A stretch of DNA of 64,000 bases from NORP240 sp965222175 (GTDB lineage: Bacteria > Pseudomonadota > Gammaproteobacteria > Pseudomonadales > Pseudohongiellaceae). The notes under the pieces are model-generated. The model searched no databases. It was not told the DNA's origin and saw only the letters and a program-made list of their open reading frames with translations. The translations under genes and the position numbers were made by a program. This document shows, piece by piece, positions 56,789 to 64,000 of this stretch. Numbering within the stretch: position 1 is the stretch's first letter; every line of letters starts with the position of its first letter. The DNA is taken from positions 1,798,001 to 1,862,000 of the forward strand of contig OZ244938.1 in the NCBI GenBank assembly GCA_965222175.1, in the 5' to 3' direction.

Positions 56789-57117
56789 GAACTGCCGGCC
56801 GGCTGCGGGATTTCGTCTATGTCCGCAAGTTCACCAGCACCAAGAACGCCGCCATGGAAGTCGTCGAGTCATTCAGTACCGGGACCGGCAGGGAATGCGG
56901 CATTCGGTACCTGATGGGAACCGAGCGCGAGCAGGCGAAGCGTGAAGGCAATGAAAAGCCGGTTGAGGTGAGGTTCCGGTACGAACCGGGCTTGGTGGAT
57001 GAGAAGGACCGGCTGGAAAACCGTGAGACCTCACCCTGGGAAACCTACGATGTGGAATCAGTCATCTTCGACCGGATCAAGACCGAGATCATCTGCACCT
57101 GCAAGCTGAGAACCTGA
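56785..57117 (+). CDS. Head closure protein (SPP1 gp16-like)
   Basis: The 110-residue beta-barrel protein has AGRLRDFVYVRKFTSTKNAAM and EVRFRYEPGLVDEKDRLENR, the layout of phage head-tail joining or closure proteins (PF05521). It forms the next neck ring after the connector. It overlaps the connector stop (ATGA) and the next start. Confidence 0.85.
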   Translation: MRTAGRLRDFVYVRKFTSTKNAAMEVVESFSTGTGRECGIRYLMGTEREQAKREGNEKPVEVRFRYEPGLVDEKDRLENRETSPWETYDVESVIFDRIKTEIICTCKLRT

Positions 57118-57557
57118 TGGCTGTCGACAAGTTCGAAATCAAAGGGCTCGACCAGCTGCTCAAGTCCATCGAGGAAAAGGAACCCAAAAAGAAGGTGGCC
57201 GTGCTGCGAAAAGCGGCGCGTTCCGCCATGCAGCGGGTGAAGGTCGACATGATCGCCGGGGCCAATATCAACGAAGGGGATCTGCGGGAATCCATCGACC
57301 TGCGTGCCCGTACCGGCAGCCGGTCGGACAAGGCCAGGGTGCTGACGATTTCCTGTGGTCCGGTGAAGAAGAAAGGGCGCGGCAAGGGCGGTAAAGACCT
57401 TAAACGGATCAACGCCAAGGCCATCGCCCAGGAGTACGGCACCGCCAAGCAGCAAGCGGATCCGTTCATCCGTCCCGCGCTGGAGAAAAACAAGCGACGG
57501 GTTCTCGAGGACCTGAAGAAAGACCTGAAGAAGATTCTGGAGAGCCGAAGGAAATGA
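57117..57557 (+). CDS. HK97 gp10-like neck/tail completion protein
   Basis: The 146-residue protein shows the HK97 gp10 pattern: FEIKGLDQLLKSIEE, LRKAARSAMQRVKVDMIAGA, HEYGT-like AQEYGTAKQQADPFIRPALEKNK. It probably completes the head-tail interface. The start overlaps the previous stop as TGATG. Its last bases overlap the next gene by 4 bp. Confidence 0.88.
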   Translation: MAVDKFEIKGLDQLLKSIEEKEPKKKVAVLRKAARSAMQRVKVDMIAGANINEGDLRESIDLRARTGSRSDKARVLTISCGPVKKKGRGKGGKDLKRINAKAIAQEYGTAKQQADPFIRPALEKNKRRVLEDLKKDLKKILESRRK

Positions 57558-57919
57558 GCCTCGACGTTGCCTTTGCCACCTACCTGAACACCCTGGGCGA
57601 TGCCTACGACGAGAAACTGCCGAGGGAGGGAGCAACCTACCCGGCGCTCGTCTACACCCTGGTGCTGGAAGACCACCAGCCACCGCTGGACGGCTCCAGC
57701 TACGTCCAGATTGAAACCCTCTACCAGGTGACCATCTTTGCCCCAACCAAGACCGCCGCCCGGGCCATCGCCCGGCAGATTGAATCGGATCGATCCGGCG
57801 TGGTTGGGACATTGAACGGGGTGGCGATTTGTAACTGCCAGGTGCAGATCGCCGGCGAAGCGAACGACCAGGACGAAAACCTGAAATCTGTAATCGTAGA
57901 AGTGAGATTTTTCCAGTAA
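57554..57919 (+). CDS. Tail terminator protein (DUF3168-like)
   Basis: The 121-residue protein has YPALVYTLVLEDHQPPLDGSSYVQIETLYQVTIFAPTKTAARAIARQIE, the DUF3168/lambda gpU-like layout. It caps the tail tube and sets its join to the head. It starts within the end of the gp10-like gene and precedes the tail tube gene. Confidence 0.85.
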   Translation: MSLDVAFATYLNTLGDAYDEKLPREGATYPALVYTLVLEDHQPPLDGSSYVQIETLYQVTIFAPTKTAARAIARQIESDRSGVVGTLNGVAICNCQVQIAGEANDQDENLKSVIVEVRFFQ

Positions 57920-57931
57920 GGAGGAAAAGCA

Positions 57932-58354
57932 ATGAGTCAAGCACAAGGCGCTAAATTCTACCGAGCCACCGGCAGCCCGCTGTCCTATACCCAGATCGCC
58001 GGCCTGGTCGGTATCGGTGATATCGACATGACCCGGGAACCGGTGGACACCACATTGATGGATCAGGTCGGCAAGTTCATGACCAAGGAAGGCTCCAAGC
58101 TCATCGATGGCGGTGAAATCGAGCTTACCCTGGAGTTCGACCCGACCAGCACCGGCGAAGCGAATCTGTACACGGATTTCAAAGCCGATGCCAACGGCAA
58201 CTACCGGATCAGTCTGCCCATCGGCAGCCCCAACGCCACGTTTTCTTTCGAAGGCTTTGTTTCAAACTGGGGGGCCAGTCATCCGGCGACTGACCGGATG
58301 GTCAGGACCGTTACATTCACACTCAGCGGTGAGCCAACAGCCAGCTGGATTTAA
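57932..58354 (+). CDS. Major tail tube protein
   Basis: The 140-residue protein (MSQAQGAKFYRATGSPLSYTQIAGL) has the tail-tube pattern GIGDIDMTREPVDTTLMDQ, GGEIELTLEFDPTS and a final FTLSGEP segment. A strong site (AAGGAGG, 7 bases before ATG) suits a protein needed in many copies. It is single-domain, without the extra Ig domain of lambda gpV. Confidence 0.88.
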   Translation: MSQAQGAKFYRATGSPLSYTQIAGLVGIGDIDMTREPVDTTLMDQVGKFMTKEGSKLIDGGEIELTLEFDPTSTGEANLYTDFKADANGNYRISLPIGSPNATFSFEGFVSNWGASHPATDRMVRTVTFTLSGEPTASWI

Positions 58355-58365
58355 GGCAGCAGTAG

Positions 58366-58728
58366 ATGAGTAAATCAACAGAGAAACAACTCCCCAGCGA
58401 GAAGCTGGAACAAATCACCGTCGCCATCGATGGCAAGGATTACACGCTCACTGAACTGAACGGCTACCAGCGGATCCTGCTGGATGTTGAATCAAAGATC
58501 ACCGACGTGGATGCCAAAGATCACAGCGCCGAGGCTAATCTGGCGTTCTACAACTTCAAGTGCCTGGCTATCGCGCTGGGCCTGGAAGCGAGCACCGGTA
58601 TTGGCTTTCGTGATGGCGTTGAAAGCATCAAGACGCTGCGGCTGAAAACGGTCAACTCGTTGTATGACCAGTTCTCGCCTCTCATCTTCGGTGAGGAAGA
58701 TCCCGACCCGGAGAACCCGCCCGGCTGA
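58366..58728 (+). CDS. Tail assembly chaperone (lambda gpG analogue)
   Basis: The 120-residue protein precedes the tape measure gene and has the short acidic layout of G-type chaperones (KDYTLTELNGYQRILLDV, YNFKCLAIALGLEA). It keeps the tape measure protein soluble while the tube forms. Like lambda G, it is followed by a second frame without a start codon that probably is read by -1 frameshift. Confidence 0.82.
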   Translation: MSKSTEKQLPSEKLEQITVAIDGKDYTLTELNGYQRILLDVESKITDVDAKDHSAEANLAFYNFKCLAIALGLEASTGIGFRDGVESIKTLRLKTVNSLYDQFSPLIFGEEDPDPENPPG

Positions 58729-59042
58729 TCTATAACCTTGATTTCGGCAAGTCCCTGGCGCTCGAATTCGGCCGGCCGGATTTTCGGGCGTTCCTGGAAT
58801 CAATCACGGCCGGGCAGCTGGACGAGTGGGGCAGGTACTTCAGGCGGAATGGCTTCCCGGCGGACAACCAGGAGCACCTCTCCGCACAATTGTGTGCCAT
58901 GTTCTTTAACGCGAATTTCGCCACGAAGGGCAACACGAAGGGACCCGATGAGTTTAAAGCAAGCTACCGACCACGGACTCAATCCGTCAACCAGATGTTC
59001 CTGATTCTGAACAGCCTGGCGAAGCGGGCCAAGAGTGAATAA
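58695..59042 (+). CDS. Frameshift extension of the tail chaperone (lambda gpT analogue)
   Basis: A reading frame in the -1 phase is open from 58695 to 59042 and encodes LIYNLDFGKSLALEFGRPDFRAF, ITAGQLDEWGRYFRRNG, and NSLAKRAKSE. The FGRP...QLxEW pattern is typical of T-type chaperone segments. It has no usual start codon at its head, so a GT fusion made by frameshift in 58695-58727 is expected. No standard X_XXY_YYZ heptamer is present there; CCG codons preceded by C are the best P-site slip candidates. Confidence 0.7.
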   Translation, partial: GRSRPGEPARLIYNLDFGKSLALEFGRPDFRAFLESITAGQLDEWGRYFRRNGFPADNQEHLSAQLCAMFFNANFATKGNTKGPDEFKASYRPRTQSVNQMFLILNSLAKRAKSE

Positions 59043-59071
59043 TGGCAAATTGCGGTAAATAACGGCAAATA

Positions 59072-61393
59072 ATGGCAACGATATCCACATTAACGGCAAA
59101 TCTTGAGCTGAACTCTGCCCAGTTCCGCAAGGAGCTGGATAAGAGCCAGGCCAAGATGCGTGACGCGCGCCGCCGCACCCGCAACCTGAATACCTCGGTC
59201 TCCAAGACCGGCAAGGCATTTCGGGGAGCCGCACAGGGTGTCGCTACCATGGATGGTCCCCTGGGTGGTGTTGCCAGCCGGATAACGGCAGTCAGCGGGT
59301 TGTTGCACAGCAGCGCGGCAGCCTGGACCGGATTTGGCGCTGCGGTCGCCGGTGCCACCTTCCTGCTGGGCAGGTCGGTGGCCACCTTCTCGGAGATTGA
59401 AAGCGAGCAGCTCAAGACTCAGGCGCTGCTGAAGGCAACCGGGTTTGCCGCCGGGCGTACCGCCAGGCAGCTCGATGACCAGGCGCGCTCCATCGCGCGA
59501 GCCACCCTGGCCTCGACACAGGATATCCGGCAGGCCCAGGGCGTCCTGCTGACCTTCCGCACCGTCCAGGAAGAAAGCTTCGACCGTGCTATCAAGCTGT
59601 CGCAGGACATTGCGGCGATCATGGGCACGAAGGCCAAAAGTGCCGCGTTGCAGCTCGGTAAGGCACTGGAGGATCCTGCCACGGGTCTGACGGCCCTGAC
59701 CCGGGCTGGCATCAGTTTCTCACAGACCGAGAAGCAGCTGATCAAGGACATGGTGGAGGCGGGACAATCCGCTGAAGCCCAGCGTGTCATCCTGGATAAG
59801 ATCGAAAAGCAGATCGGTGGCGCTGGTGTTGGTGCGGCCGGCGGGCTCAAGGGCAAGGTCGACAGCCTGTCCCAATCCTGGGAGGAATTCCAGGAAACCC
59901 TGGCAAAGACCGGCGCAGCGGATATCGCTGCCGGCAGTATCAGCGGTCTTTCGAAAGTGATCGATACACTGCGGCAGCAGATCGATCCGAGCCAGGCTGA
60001 AAGGCGGGTACAGCTTGAAACTGAAATCAATGAATTGATTCGGCAGCGCGACCTGCCAGCCAACCAGGGCCGAGCCCGAATAATCCAGCAATACCAGGCA
60101 CAGATTAACCTGCGCCAGGCAGAGCTCGATGCCATCGACCAGGTAATCGATGCCCGGGACCGTGAAGAGCGGGCTGAACAGCAGCGCGCCGGTGCGGCCG
60201 CTGCCACCGCTCGCGAGCAAGCCGAACAAGAGCGCCGGCGGGCAGCTCTGCAGGCAGAGCAGGAAGCGGGCGCGAAATCCCTGGAGAGCCTGAAAAACAC
60301 CCTGGCACAGGGTGACGAGGCGGTGATGCGGGCGCACAACCAGCGCTTGGAGATCATCAAATCACTGCAGCTGTCGGAACAGCAGATCCGAGAGCAGGGA
60401 TTTCAGTCCATCGAGCAGCTGCGGTCAGAATACGCCGCGCGCAGCCTGCAGGCCGCTGATGAGCAGATAGCCGCCCAACGAGAGCGGGAACAGGCCGAAA
60501 TTCAGCGGGAGCGAGAGCGCCTGCAGGCCGAAGAGCAGGCCGCCAGGGAGCAGGCCGAAAACCTGATCAGCCTGCAGCGTGAGAAGTTCGACCGGATCCA
60601 TCAGGAGGCCCTGCGAGCTCAAGGCAGAACCGAAGAGCTCGAACAGCTCCGGTTTCAGGCTGAGATGGCCGAACTGCAGGAAGAAATGGAGCGTCTGCGG
60701 GAGCGCAACCTGGCAACCCAGACCATCGAGGACGAGTTCCGCCAGGCGAAGGAAGAGGCGGAACGGGTACACCAGGCCAAACTCAGTGAAATCCATGCCA
60801 AGGCGGAACAGGAACGGCTGGATAACCAGCTGCGCCTGTTCGATATCGCCACCAATGCGGCCCTGACAGCGGACGAGCGGCAGCTGGCAGCAGCCATCCA
60901 GATCGGTAAGGCTATTTTCGATGCCAAGAAACGGCAGAAAACCAAGGAAGCCCTGATCGCCGGCAAGCTGGCCATCCAGGAAGCATGGGCCAGTGCCCCG
61001 TTCCCGCTGAACATACCCGCCGTTGCATTGACCACGGCAGAAACAGCCGCCAACGTCGCCGCCATCCAGGGTGTGGCTCACGCAGGCCTCGATAACGTGC
61101 CGCGTGAAGGCACCTACCTGCTGCAGCGCGGTGAGGCCGTCCTGCAGCCCCGGGCCAACGCCGCGCTGATGGACTTCCTGGATAGGGAAGGCCGTGGCGG
61201 TGGCGTCAAGGTGATTGTGAACAACAACGCGCCGGTGGAAGTGACTGCCCGGGATGCCGGCCAGGATGAAAACGGGGTGCGCCAGGTCGAGATAGTGGTG
61301 GAGTCCATGCGCCGGGCGATCTACGACGGCCAGCTGGATGAGCCGCTGCAAAATACCTATGGGCTGAGCCGGTCTCGAGGATCCTTGGGGTAA
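59072..61393 (+). CDS. Tail tape measure protein
   Basis: The 773-residue protein is largely helical. It has NLELNSAQFRKELDKSQAKM at the start, a hydrophobic region near residues 75-115, glycine-rich GGAGVGAAGGLKGKVDSLSQSW near 250 and a long Ala/Gln/Glu/Arg coiled coil (about 310-600). Its C-terminus has LLQRGEAVLQP, typical of tape measures. Length predicts a tail of about 115 nm using the known 1.5 angstrom per residue rule. A 6-codon mini-ORF (ATG 59042) in the same frame precedes the start. Confidence 0.93.
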   Translation: MATISTLTANLELNSAQFRKELDKSQAKMRDARRRTRNLNTSVSKTGKAFRGAAQGVATMDGPLGGVASRITAVSGLLHSSAAAWTGFGAAVAGATFLLGRSVATFSEIESEQLKTQALLKATGFAAGRTARQLDDQARSIARATLASTQDIRQAQGVLLTFRTVQEESFDRAIKLSQDIAAIMGTKAKSAALQLGKALEDPATGLTALTRAGISFSQTEKQLIKDMVEAGQSAEAQRVILDKIEKQIGGAGVGAAGGLKGKVDSLSQSWEEFQETLAKTGAADIAAGSISGLSKVIDTLRQQIDPSQAERRVQLETEINELIRQRDLPANQGRARIIQQYQAQINLRQAELDAIDQVIDARDREERAEQQRAGAAAATAREQAEQERRRAALQAEQEAGAKSLESLKNTLAQGDEAVMRAHNQRLEIIKSLQLSEQQIREQGFQSIEQLRSEYAARSLQAADEQIAAQREREQAEIQRERERLQAEEQAAREQAENLISLQREKFDRIHQEALRAQGRTEELEQLRFQAEMAELQEEMERLRERNLATQTIEDEFRQAKEEAERVHQAKLSEIHAKAEQERLDNQLRLFDIATNAALTADERQLAAAIQIGKAIFDAKKRQKTKEALIAGKLAIQEAWASAPFPLNIPAVALTTAETAANVAAIQGVAHAGLDNVPREGTYLLQRGEAVLQPRANAALMDFLDREGRGGGVKVIVNNNAPVEVTARDAGQDENGVRQVEIVVESMRRAIYDGQLDEPLQNTYGLSRSRGSLG

Positions 61394-61400
61394 CTGATCG

Positions 61401-61805
61401 ATGGCACTTGAAACCTACCCAAGCTGGATGGAGAAGCCGCTGCTGGCGACCAACCTGGAACCCATCGATCCGGTCGTGCGCACCGCCATGGAGATCGGCG
61501 ACAAGGCCCGCCGGCAGTACACGGCAACACGTTACCAGGTGACGTTCCCAATCAAGGCGATGGACGGCACCCGGCTGAAGTACCTGCTGTCCTGGTGGGA
61601 ACACAAAATCAATGCCGGCGCGGATTGGTTCGAGATCGATGTGCGGATGGGGGATGCGGTGAACACTGAGGAAGTCCGCCTGACCAGGCCACCCCAGTTT
61701 CAGCCAATCGGTGTGAATCAGTTTTCCGTCACGCTCACAGGTGAAATGCGCACCAGCACCGTCCCGAGTGAATCCGCCTTTGATTCCTACGCCGCCACGC
61801 AATGA
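61401..61805 (+). CDS. Minor tail protein
   Basis: The 134-residue protein (MALETYPSWMEKPLLATN) has RQYTATRYQVTFPIKAMDGTRLKYLLSWWEHKINAGADWFEID, a layout of phage tail tip proteins encoded just after the tape measure. It occupies the lambda gpM position and probably joins the tail tip ring. The family name is not certain. Confidence 0.72.
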   Translation: MALETYPSWMEKPLLATNLEPIDPVVRTAMEIGDKARRQYTATRYQVTFPIKAMDGTRLKYLLSWWEHKINAGADWFEIDVRMGDAVNTEEVRLTRPPQFQPIGVNQFSVTLTGEMRTSTVPSESAFDSYAATQ

Positions 61806-62317
61806 ACAACGACCTGAAAATCGCCTACGCCACCGGCGAGAACGATCCGGATAGCGTTCTGATCCACACCCTGGAGCTGCTGCACGATAGCTTCTCGGCG
61901 CCGGTACGGATCACCAATGCGCTGGACGACGTGGATGCCACCCTCGAGGCCACCGCGCCCGAGGACGCCAGCTCCACCGTCACGTTCGAGGCGGTGCCGT
62001 TCAATCTGGTGCTGCCCAAGGTAGAGAACAATCCCCAGCAGGGGATCCAGATTACCATCAGCAACATCGACCGCGTTGCCAGTGCTCGCCTGGATGAAGC
62101 GATAGAAAACCCGACACCCATCACGGTGATCTACCGAATCTACCTTGCCGGGGATCTCACCGGTCCGGCTGTGGATCCTCCTGACCAGCTGACCATTCAC
62201 AGCGCGGTAACCGACAAGCGGCAGTGCGTCGCGCAGGCCCGCAGCTTCGATGTGATCAACCGGATATTCCCCAACATCACCTACAACAGCGCAACCTTCC
62301 CCGGACTGATTCGATAA
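61802..62317 (+). CDS. DUF1833 tail tip protein
   Basis: The 171-residue protein shows the DUF1833 layout: IHTLELLHDSFSAPVRITNA, EAVPFNLVLPKVENNPQQGIQITISNIDR and the end ITYNSATFPGL. It corresponds to lambda gpL in position, between minor tail protein and the NlpC/P60 protein. It overlaps the neighbours by 4 bp and 1 bp. Confidence 0.85.
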   Translation: MNNDLKIAYATGENDPDSVLIHTLELLHDSFSAPVRITNALDDVDATLEATAPEDASSTVTFEAVPFNLVLPKVENNPQQGIQITISNIDRVASARLDEAIENPTPITVIYRIYLAGDLTGPAVDPPDQLTIHSAVTDKRQCVAQARSFDVINRIFPNITYNSATFPGLIR

Positions 62318-62748
62318 TGGATTTTCACGACGCTGATACCCTGATTCGCCAGTACGTCGGCAGACCGTTTAAAGCGGGAGCCCACGGCCCCGAGTACTTC
62401 GACTGCTATGGCCTGGTGTGGCACCTGGCCAAGACCCACGGTGACACACTGCTGCCCCGGTTCGATGACGAGAACTACCAGCTTGCGCGAATCAAGGCAA
62501 CGATAGAAGGCCAGGCACTCAGCGATGACTGGGAGCAGGTCGACGAGCCGCAAGACTTTGATTCGGTGCTGCTGCAAAGGAACCCGACAGAGGCGTACCA
62601 CGTCGGCGCCTACCTGTGCCTGGGCGACGCCAGCAAGGGCAGGGTGCTTCATGCAATGCCAGGCCATGGCGTTGTCTGCAGCGATTTCCAGGGGCTCAGC
62701 CGCATGGGGTTCAAGAGAATCGAGTTTTACCGCTATGTATGTCGTTGA
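62317..62748 (+). CDS. NlpC/P60-type tail peptidoglycan hydrolase (lambda gpK-like)
   Basis: ATG 62317 (overlapping the previous stop, TAATG) gives 143 residues with FKAGAHGPEYFDCYGLVWHLA, where the nucleophile Cys is near residue 28. The His is in YHVGAYL near 94 (HVGAY) and a third polar residue lies in HAMPGHGV. Such tail tip enzymes open murein during DNA entry. It overlaps the protein J gene by 14 bp. Confidence 0.85.
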   Translation: MDFHDADTLIRQYVGRPFKAGAHGPEYFDCYGLVWHLAKTHGDTLLPRFDDENYQLARIKATIEGQALSDDWEQVDEPQDFDSVLLQRNPTEAYHVGAYLCLGDASKGRVLHAMPGHGVVCSDFQGLSRMGFKRIEFYRYVCR

Positions 62749-64000
62749 ACACCCCAACCCGTTTAACCTTGAAGAAACACGCCAGATTCCAATCGAGCCC
62801 GGGGAGTCCCTGCAGGACTGGGTAGCGCGCACCTACGCCGGCAGAGTGGACCAGCTCGCGTACATCTACTACGATGGGCAGATTCTCCGGGCCGATTCCT
62901 TCCCTCACTACCGCGCACACCCACAGCTCACACCTCATGCGGTATGTCGGCCCGGAGATCCCTTCACCATCCTGGCCACCGCGCTGTCGGTTGTCTCCAT
63001 CGCGGCGGTTGCTCTGATTCCGGATCCGCCTGACGTCTCTGATCGTGACGTCAGCCCGACCTACAATCTTGCGGCCCAGCAGAACAGTGCCCGACTTGGC
63101 GCGAACGTGCCGATCCAGTACGGGCGCTGCCGAATCTGGCCCGACCTCATCGCGCAGCCTTACAGCACCTACAACAACAACGAGCAGTATGTGTACCAGC
63201 TGTTTTGCCTGGGTGCCGGTGAATTTTCCGTCGGCAACCTGCAGATCGAAGACACGGACGTAACCAGCTTCGATGAGATCAGCTACGAGTACTACTACAA
63301 CCAGCCGGTGACGCTGTTCCCCACGGACGTGGAAACCAGCGTAGAAGTCGCCGAGCAGGTGCTGAGCACCAGCAACACCGGTCCCTTTTCAGCCAACAGC
63401 AGTGGCACGACAGCCAATCGGATTGAGATTGATATCGTCTTTCCCCAAGGTCTGCACCGCGCCAGATCCAGTGGCGATATCGACTCGCAGACGGTCAACG
63501 TGATCGCCGAGTACCGCGCCATCCCGCCGGGATCCTGGCAGACCCTGGTAGACACCAACGTAACCCGGGCAGATCGCACACCCCAGCGCCTGACGTTCGG
63601 TGCCGATGTAACACCCGGCCGGTACGAAGTGCGGGTGCGGCGCGGGGACGCGGAAAGCTCCGGGCCCAAACTGTACAACCGGTGCCAGTGGCAGGCCATG
63701 CGGGCCTACCTGGAAGACGATGCCATCACCTACGATGACGTGACGGTGCTGGCAGTCCGGGCAAAGGCCACCGGCAACCTGACGGAGCTGAGCAGGAAGC
63801 GCTTCAACGTGGTGGCCACCAGGAAGCTGCCGATCTATTCGGGCAGCTGGTCCTCACCAACAGCCACCCGCGCGCTCGCCTGGGCACTTGCCGATATCGT
63901 CCGCGCGGAATACGGCGCCGACCAGGTGGACGCTCGCCTCGATATCTCTGCCCTGTCCACCCTCAACAGCACCTGGTCGAGCGCCGGGGACGAATTCAAC
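62735..64000 (+). CDS. Host specificity protein J-like tail tip protein (3' end beyond the window)
   Basis: The frame from ATG 62735 is open to the window edge (422 codons seen). The N-terminus (YVVEHPNPFNLEETRQIPIEPG) is followed by a hydrophobic hairpin near residues 75-92 (ILATALSVVSIAAVALI), then QNSARLGANVPIQYGRCRI and CLGAGEFSVGNLQI, typical of the J/gp-tip family (TipJ). It makes the central fibre contacting the receptor. Phage J proteins usually exceed 1000 residues, so most of it lies outside. Confidence 0.9.
   Translation, partial: MYVVEHPNPFNLEETRQIPIEPGESLQDWVARTYAGRVDQLAYIYYDGQILRADSFPHYRAHPQLTPHAVCRPGDPFTILATALSVVSIAAVALIPDPPDVSDRDVSPTYNLAAQQNSARLGANVPIQYGRCRIWPDLIAQPYSTYNNNEQYVYQLFCLGAGEFSVGNLQIEDTDVTSFDEISYEYYYNQPVTLFPTDVETSVEVAEQVLSTSNTGPFSANSSGTTANRIEIDIVFPQGLHRARSSGDIDSQTVNVIAEYRAIPPGSWQTLVDTNVTRADRTPQRLTFGADVTPGRYEVRVRRGDAESSGPKLYNRCQWQAMRAYLEDDAITYDDVTVLAVRAKATGNLTELSRKRFNVVATRKLPIYSGSWSSPTATRALAWALADIVRAEYGADQVDARLDISALSTLNSTWSSAGDEFN

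Larger units (their letters stand above)
29299..64000. mobile_element. Lambdoid siphovirus-type prophage (right end outside window)
   Basis: From the integrase next to mutS to the window edge the genes follow a temperate siphovirus plan: integrase, leftward early genes, repressor/Cro switch, replication, Q-like antiterminator, lysis, fibres, cos/HNH/terminase, HK97-type head genes, tail genes and protein J. All structural genes checked are open, so it looks intact. In the linear virion genome, cut at cos near 46500, the terminase genes would be at the left end and the lysis and fibre genes at the right end. Confidence 0.95.

Overview
The window joins 29.3 kb of conserved gammaproteobacterial core chromosome to at least 34.7 kb of an integrated lambda-like tailed prophage whose right end lies outside the window. 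GC is moderately high and the core gene order (dxr-rseP-bamA-skp-lpxD-fabZ-lpxA-lpxB-rnhB-dnaE-accA-tilS-pyrG-kdsA-eno-ftsB-ispD-ispF-truD-pcm-DUF368-nlpD-fdxA-mutS) is that of Pseudomonas and related marine gammaproteobacteria. The species cannot be named from the sequence. Two genes usual in this order, surE (between truD and pcm) and rpoS (between nlpD and fdxA), are absent here.

Core region, 1-29298. The first block makes and exports the outer membrane: isoprenoid (dxr) for lipid carriers, RseP protease, BamA, the Skp chaperone and the lipid A enzymes LpxD, FabZ, LpxA and LpxB. RnhB, DnaE, AccA, TilS, PyrG, KdsA and enolase follow, then FtsB, IspD, IspF, TruD, Pcm, a DUF368 undecaprenyl-phosphate flippase candidate and the amidase activator NlpD. 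FdxA and MutS lie on the opposite strand.

Prophage, 29299 to the right edge. The integrase stop codon is 40 bp from the mutS start, and both genes read leftward, so the phage has replaced the DNA upstream of mutS. A leftward early operon (about 34205 to 29339) carries small accessory genes, a DUF4224 protein and the integrase. The immunity region has a LexA/CI-type repressor, a Cro-like protein and three matching 15-bp palindromic operators placed inside recognisable promoters. The repressor has lost both its self-cleavage site and its catalytic lysine. Rightward early genes include a replication protein with an internal iteron array (probable origin), a DUF1064 nuclease-like protein and a Q-like antiterminator. 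A late promoter and terminator follow, then the lysis genes.

A secreted G8-domain/beta-helix protein and a set of fibre-like proteins precede the probable cos site, the HNH protein and HK97-type packaging and head genes (terminase, portal, protease, capsid). Between capsid and head-tail connector sits a cassette of sugar-related enzymes: two GxGPSL proteins, glycosyltransferase-like proteins and an FkbM methyltransferase. The first GxGPSL protein has no start codon and appears to be made by programmed -1 frameshifting at GGGAAAC as a fusion to a repeat-bearing protein encoded directly after the capsid. Siphovirus tail genes, from connector to a protein J homologue, run to the window edge.

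The most unusual points are the frameshift fusion with its glycosylation cassette, the G8-domain protein, the integration next to mutS and the probably non-cleavable repressor.
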